From positions 248,001-312,000 of the forward strand of contig NZ_QXNY01000005.1 in the NCBI RefSeq assembly GCF_003572205.1: DNA of 64,000 nt, in the 5' to 3' direction. Position 1 is the stretch's first letter, and every line of letters starts with the position of its first letter. Both the position numbers and the translations under genes were made by a program. The DNA comes from Algihabitans albus. Lineage in GTDB: Bacteria > Pseudomonadota > Alphaproteobacteria > Kiloniellales > DSM-21159. The notes below the pieces were generated by a model. That model searched no databases and was not told the DNA's origin. It was given only the letters and a program-made list of their open reading frames with translations. This document shows, in pieces, positions 61,407 to 64,000 of this stretch.

Positions 61407-62872
61407 GCGGCGCCCTTTTTGATTTTTTCGAAGGCCGCTAGTGCGGCCTCTCTCGCCCGGCCGTGGTCGACGATGGGCTTTGGATAGGTTTCGCCGAGCG
61501 TCACGCCGGCCTTGGCCAACACCTCTTCCGGTGCCTCCCAGGGCCGGTGCAGATAGCGATCCGGCAAGTCAGCCACCTCTGGAATCCATTTACGAACGTA
61601 ATCGCCGGCTGGATCGAACTTTTCACCCTGAGTCATGGGGTTGAAGATGCGGAAGTAGGGAGCGGCGTCGGCGCCGCAGCCGGCGACCCACTGCCAGCTC
61701 GCGCCGTTGCTGGCCGCGTCGGCATCCACCAGCGTATCCCAGAACCAGTGTTCGCCGTCCCGCCAATGGATCATCAGGTCCTTGATCAGGAACGACCCGA
61801 CGATCATGCGCACCCTGTTGTGCATCCAGCCGGTATGCCAGAGCTGGCGCATGCCGGCATCGACGATCGGAAAGCCCGTCTTTCCACGGCACCAGGCCTG
61901 GAAGCTGTTCGCATCCTCGCGCCAGGGGAAGGCCTTGAAGTTCTCCTTCCAGGTCTCGTCCATCAGCGACGGCCAGTGAAACAGCAGATGGTAGGAGAAG
62001 TCGCGCCAGCCCAGTTCGCTCAGGAACGACCAGACACCCTTTTCCGCTGTGTCTTCCGCCGAGAGGTGATGCAAGGTCGCGTGCCAGATCTGACGCGGCG
62101 AGATCTCCCCCCAATGCAGGTAGGGCGACAGGCCCGAGGTCCCGTCGATGTCGGGTCGGTTGCGTTCGGCGGCGTAGCCGGCGACCCGATCCTTGAGGAA
62201 GTCGGCCAGTCTTTCCTGCGCGGCCGCCTCTCCGGGCACCCAGGTTTCGCGCAGACCGCCGGCCCAGTCCGGGGTTTGCGGCAGCAGCTCCCACTGCTCC
62301 AGCTTGTTGCCCTCGATGCCGGGCAGCCCCGATAGCTTGTCGGGGGCTGCCAGCGGCTTCGGGACCTCACGGTTGCGGATCGCCCGCCAGAAGGGGGAGA
62401 AAACACTATAGGGCTTGTCGGCACCGGTCTGCACCGTCCAGGGTTCCTGAAGCAGGCTGGCCGCGAAGCTCTCCACCTCGATGCCTGCCGCTTTCAGATG
62501 CTGCTTGATCGCGGTATCGCGCGGGACGGCCCAAGGTTCGTAGCAGCGGTTCCAAAGAACCGTGGTTGCTCCGATCTCCTCGGCAAGCGCCGGCATCGCC
62601 TGCTCCGCTCGACCGCGGCGGAGAAGCAAGTAAGCGCCCTTGGCGCCCAGGTCGGAGGCCAAGCGCTCGAGACTCCTATGCAACCACCAGCGCGACGCCC
62701 CGCCCATCTTCCAACTGCCGGGCGTTTCGTCGTCCAGCAGATAGACGGGAACGATCGGACGGCCGCTTTCGGCTGCGGCGACCAAGGCCGGGTTGTCCGA
62801 AAGCCGAAGGTCTTGGCGGAACCAAACCAGGACGGGGCCGGCTCTGCCCGAGGCGGAAAGGGTATCTGACAT
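61403..62872 (-). CDS. phrB: class I CPD photolyase
   Basis: 489 aa. N-terminal alpha/beta domain (VLVWFRQDLRLSDNPALVAA), FAD domain with LSPYLHWGEISPRQIWHATL, FLSELGWRDFSYHLLFHWP, GFPIVDAGMRQLWHTGWMHN and WQWVAGCGADAAPYFRIFNP. It repairs cyclobutane pyrimidine dimers with blue light. First gene of a six-gene minus-strand run, divergent from the fasciclin gene. A TGATC/TAA pair upstream may be an ECF promoter. Confidence 0.96.
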   Translation of the reverse strand: MSDTLSASGRAGPVLVWFRQDLRLSDNPALVAAAESGRPIVPVYLLDDETPGSWKMGGASRWWLHRSLERLASDLGAKGAYLLLRRGRAEQAMPALAEEIGATTVLWNRCYEPWAVPRDTAIKQHLKAAGIEVESFAASLLQEPWTVQTGADKPYSVFSPFWRAIRNREVPKPLAAPDKLSGLPGIEGNKLEQWELLPQTPDWAGGLRETWVPGEAAAQERLADFLKDRVAGYAAERNRPDIDGTSGLSPYLHWGEISPRQIWHATLHHLSAEDTAEKGVWSFLSELGWRDFSYHLLFHWPSLMDETWKENFKAFPWREDANSFQAWCRGKTGFPIVDAGMRQLWHTGWMHNRVRMIVGSFLIKDLMIHWRDGEHWFWDTLVDADAASNGASWQWVAGCGADAAPYFRIFNPMTQGEKFDPAGDYVRKWIPEVADLPDRYLHRPWEAPEEVLAKAGVTLGETYPKPIVDHGRAREAALAAFEKIKKGAA

Positions 62873-62939
62873 AAAACTCCGGCGGCTACGTCGCTACCTG
62901 CAGACAGCTAGACCTAACGAGGCGTTTGTCGACGGGTGT

Positions 62940-62968
62940 TGTTACGGTCCTCCCTCCTAAGTAGATCA
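62940..62968 (-). promoter_or_regulatory. candidate RpoE/ChrR-type ECF promoter of phrB
   Basis: On the minus strand TGATC (62968-62964) is followed after 19 nt by TAACA. The ECF11 (RpoE-ChrR) promoter is TGATC-N18-TA, so the spacing is one longer than ideal. Position, about 70 nt before the phrB start, is right. Confidence 0.3.
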
Positions 62969-63112
62969 TCGGATAAAATTAAATTTTTGTCATGTAAATC
63001 AGGCGGTTGCCGAGTGCGCCCTGTCTTCTAATTGCTGTTTGGTCGAAGCGCGCGTTCAGACGCGCCCGCTCACGGCCCGAGAGACGAACCTTCAAACAGG
63101 AGCACCAGCCCC

Positions 63113-63598
63113 ATGACTATCATCCGGAGTCTGACCGCGGCCGCCGTCGCCTTGCCGATCGCGTTCGGCGCCCTGGCTGCGAAGGCCGACGACATCGTCG
63201 AAATTGCCGCTGGTAACGAAGATTTCGAGACGCTGGTGGCCGCGGTCGAGGCCGCCGGTCTCATCGACACCTTGAAAGGTGATGGTCCCTTCACCGTTTT
63301 CGCACCCACCGACGAAGCCTTCGCCAAGTTGCCCGAAGGGACGGTCGAGAGTCTGCTCGAGCCCGAGAATCGCGAGCAGCTCGTCGAGATCCTGACCTAC
63401 CACGTCATCCCCGGCAAAGTGATGGCGAGCGACGTCATGGGTCAGGAGACCATGGCCGAGACCGTTCAGGGTCAGTCGCTGGACATCAAGGCCATGGGCG
63501 GTGCCGTCATGGTGAACCAGGCTCAGGTGATCCAGGCTGACATCGAGGCGTCGAACGGTGTGATCCATGTGATCGACACCGTGGTACTGCCGGAGTAA
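63113..63598 (+). CDS. exported fasciclin-domain protein
   Basis: 161 aa from ATG 63113: a signal peptide ([19 protein letters not shown]) and one FAS1 domain with H1 box [24 protein letters not shown] and H2 region [15 protein letters not shown]1 proteins mediate adhesion or envelope interactions; a fasciclin gene is among reported RpoE-ChrR targets in Rhodobacter. It is divergent from phrB and has its own strong terminator. Confidence 0.92.
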   Translation: MTIIRSLTAAAVALPIAFGALAAKADDIVEIAAGNEDFETLVAAVEAAGLIDTLKGDGPFTVFAPTDEAFAKLPEGTVESLLEPENREQLVEILTYHVIPGKVMASDVMGQETMAETVQGQSLDIKAMGGAVMVNQAQVIQADIEASNGVIHVIDTVVLPE

Positions 63599-63663
63599 AT
63601 CTTCCGGACGTCAGGTCGGCGCGGCCTTTCGGTTTCCCCAATCGAAACTGCTGCGTCCTGGAG

Positions 63664-63693
63664 GGTCGGCATGCCACTGCATGCCGACCTTTT
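63664..63693 (+). terminator. intrinsic terminator of the fasciclin gene
   Basis: GGTCGGCATGC (63664-63674) and GCATGCCGACC (63679-63689) form an 11-bp stem with a 4-nt loop followed by TTTT. Confidence 0.92.
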
Positions 63694-63717
63694 CCGTGGC
63701 TGGCCGACCTTGATCTT

Positions 63718-64000
63718 TTACCCAACGATGCCGACCAATGCGGAAGCCGGATAGGCGGCCAGTGCCTTCTTGCCGAGCAGATGCGCCGTGAAGCTGTTCG
63801 GGAAGAGGTCGGAGACGGCTGGGTCCAACACGTCTAGTCCGCCCGTGTAAGTCCCGAACGAAGGCAGGATCAGGCGCCGGCCGTCGCTGACGAAGCAACG
63901 TGCGGAGACGCGCTTGCCCCGCACTTGGACGCAGGCCTTCGGATGGAAGTGGCCACTTAGTTCGCCGTCCGGTCGGTCCGCCAGCGCTTCGTGGCGGAAG
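63718..64000 (-). CDS. pdeM: ligase-associated DNA damage response endonuclease PdeM (C-terminal part)
   Basis: Partial: the frame runs off the right edge, and 93 residues are visible. They contain the C-terminal metallophosphoesterase motifs: GHFHPKACVQVRGKRV, ARCFVSDGRRLILPSFG, YTGGLDVLDPAVSDLF and the end AAYPASALVGIVG. PdeM is a nuclease encoded with LhrC/Lhr and a DNA ligase in many bacteria; those partners would lie to the right. No start is visible. Confidence 0.85.
   Translation of the reverse strand, partial: FRHEALADRPDGELSGHFHPKACVQVRGKRVSARCFVSDGRRLILPSFGTYTGGLDVLDPAVSDLFPNSFTAHLLGKKALAAYPASALVGIVG

Noticed and set aside
1-64000. CRISPR arrays, tRNA/rRNA genes, phage genes and intact insertion sequences
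   Set aside because: Gaps between genes were read for cloverleaf-like, repeat-spacer or transposase signals and none were seen; short or divergent tRNA genes could have been missed without a covariance search.

Overview
This 64 kb window is chromosomal DNA from a GC-rich alphaproteobacterium. The closest fit is a free-living, flagellated member of the Rhodospirillales/Kiloniellales type. The evidence is the flagellar export genes running straight into a CckA-type hybrid histidine kinase, a recA promoter with an alphaproteobacterial-style LexA site, an IalB-family protein, HspQ, Zur, a phenylpyruvate/indolepyruvate decarboxylase close to the Azospirillum enzyme, PhoX and the ligase-associated nuclease PdeM. 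I see no CRISPR array, rRNA or tRNA gene, phage or intact insertion sequence.

Layout. (1) 1-2.0 kb, minus strand: fliO and fliP between two unassigned small genes. (2) 2.2-7.4 kb: an iron-uptake unit fecI-fecR-fecA behind a Fur-type palindrome, ending in the deletion remnant of a serine beta-lactamase-like gene. (3) 7.4-14 kb: csrA divergent from flgB-flgC-fliE-fliQ-fliR-flhB, then cckA. (4) 14-24.4 kb: housekeeping genes (TylF-like methyltransferase, recA, ialB-like, alaS, cyclophilin, icd, hspQ, CAP protein, methyltransferase, CDP-alcohol phosphatidyltransferase). (5) 24.4-30.6 kb: MarR regulator, Rieske ferredoxin, TAXI binding protein, ferredoxin reductase, TauE/SafE, rhomboid protease and ChaN-like protein. 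(6) 30.7-34.7 kb: an MMPL/RND exporter followed by a type III polyketide synthase coupled to an ICMT-family methyltransferase, the layout of alkylresorcinol/alkylpyrone methyl ether loci. (7) 34.8-38 kb: pyrophosphatase, a LuxR-type regulator with a degenerate receiver, zur overlapping a Tat-exported cysteine protein, and a second hspQ coupled to a small basic protein. (8) 38-49 kb: MFS pump and TetR regulator with duplicated promoter-operator repeats, ipdC, phoX, an exported rubredoxin plus TorA-type molybdoenzyme behind an FNR-type box, and a TDO-amidase pair divergent from a MetX-like hydrolase. (9) 50.3-63.6 kb: a photo-oxidative or light-damage island.

The island has two arms. The plus-strand arm is DUF6134, an iron-sulfur photolyase (FeS-BCP), an SDR and an NTF2-like protein. 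The minus-strand arm is CPD photolyase, FAD oxidoreductase, DUF1365, a CFA-synthase-like methyltransferase, a GPH-type transporter and a DUF3833 lipoprotein. A GAF histidine kinase lies between them and a fasciclin protein is divergent from phrB. This gene set matches the type of functions controlled by RpoE-ChrR singlet-oxygen responses in other Proteobacteria, but no rpoE-chrR pair is in the window.

The most unusual non-coding feature is a pair of about 145-bp structured direct repeats (55646-55791 and 56468-56611) that bracket the DUF3833 gene and overlap the 3' ends of two neighbouring genes. All identifications are by reading motifs and family resemblance; no database search was run.
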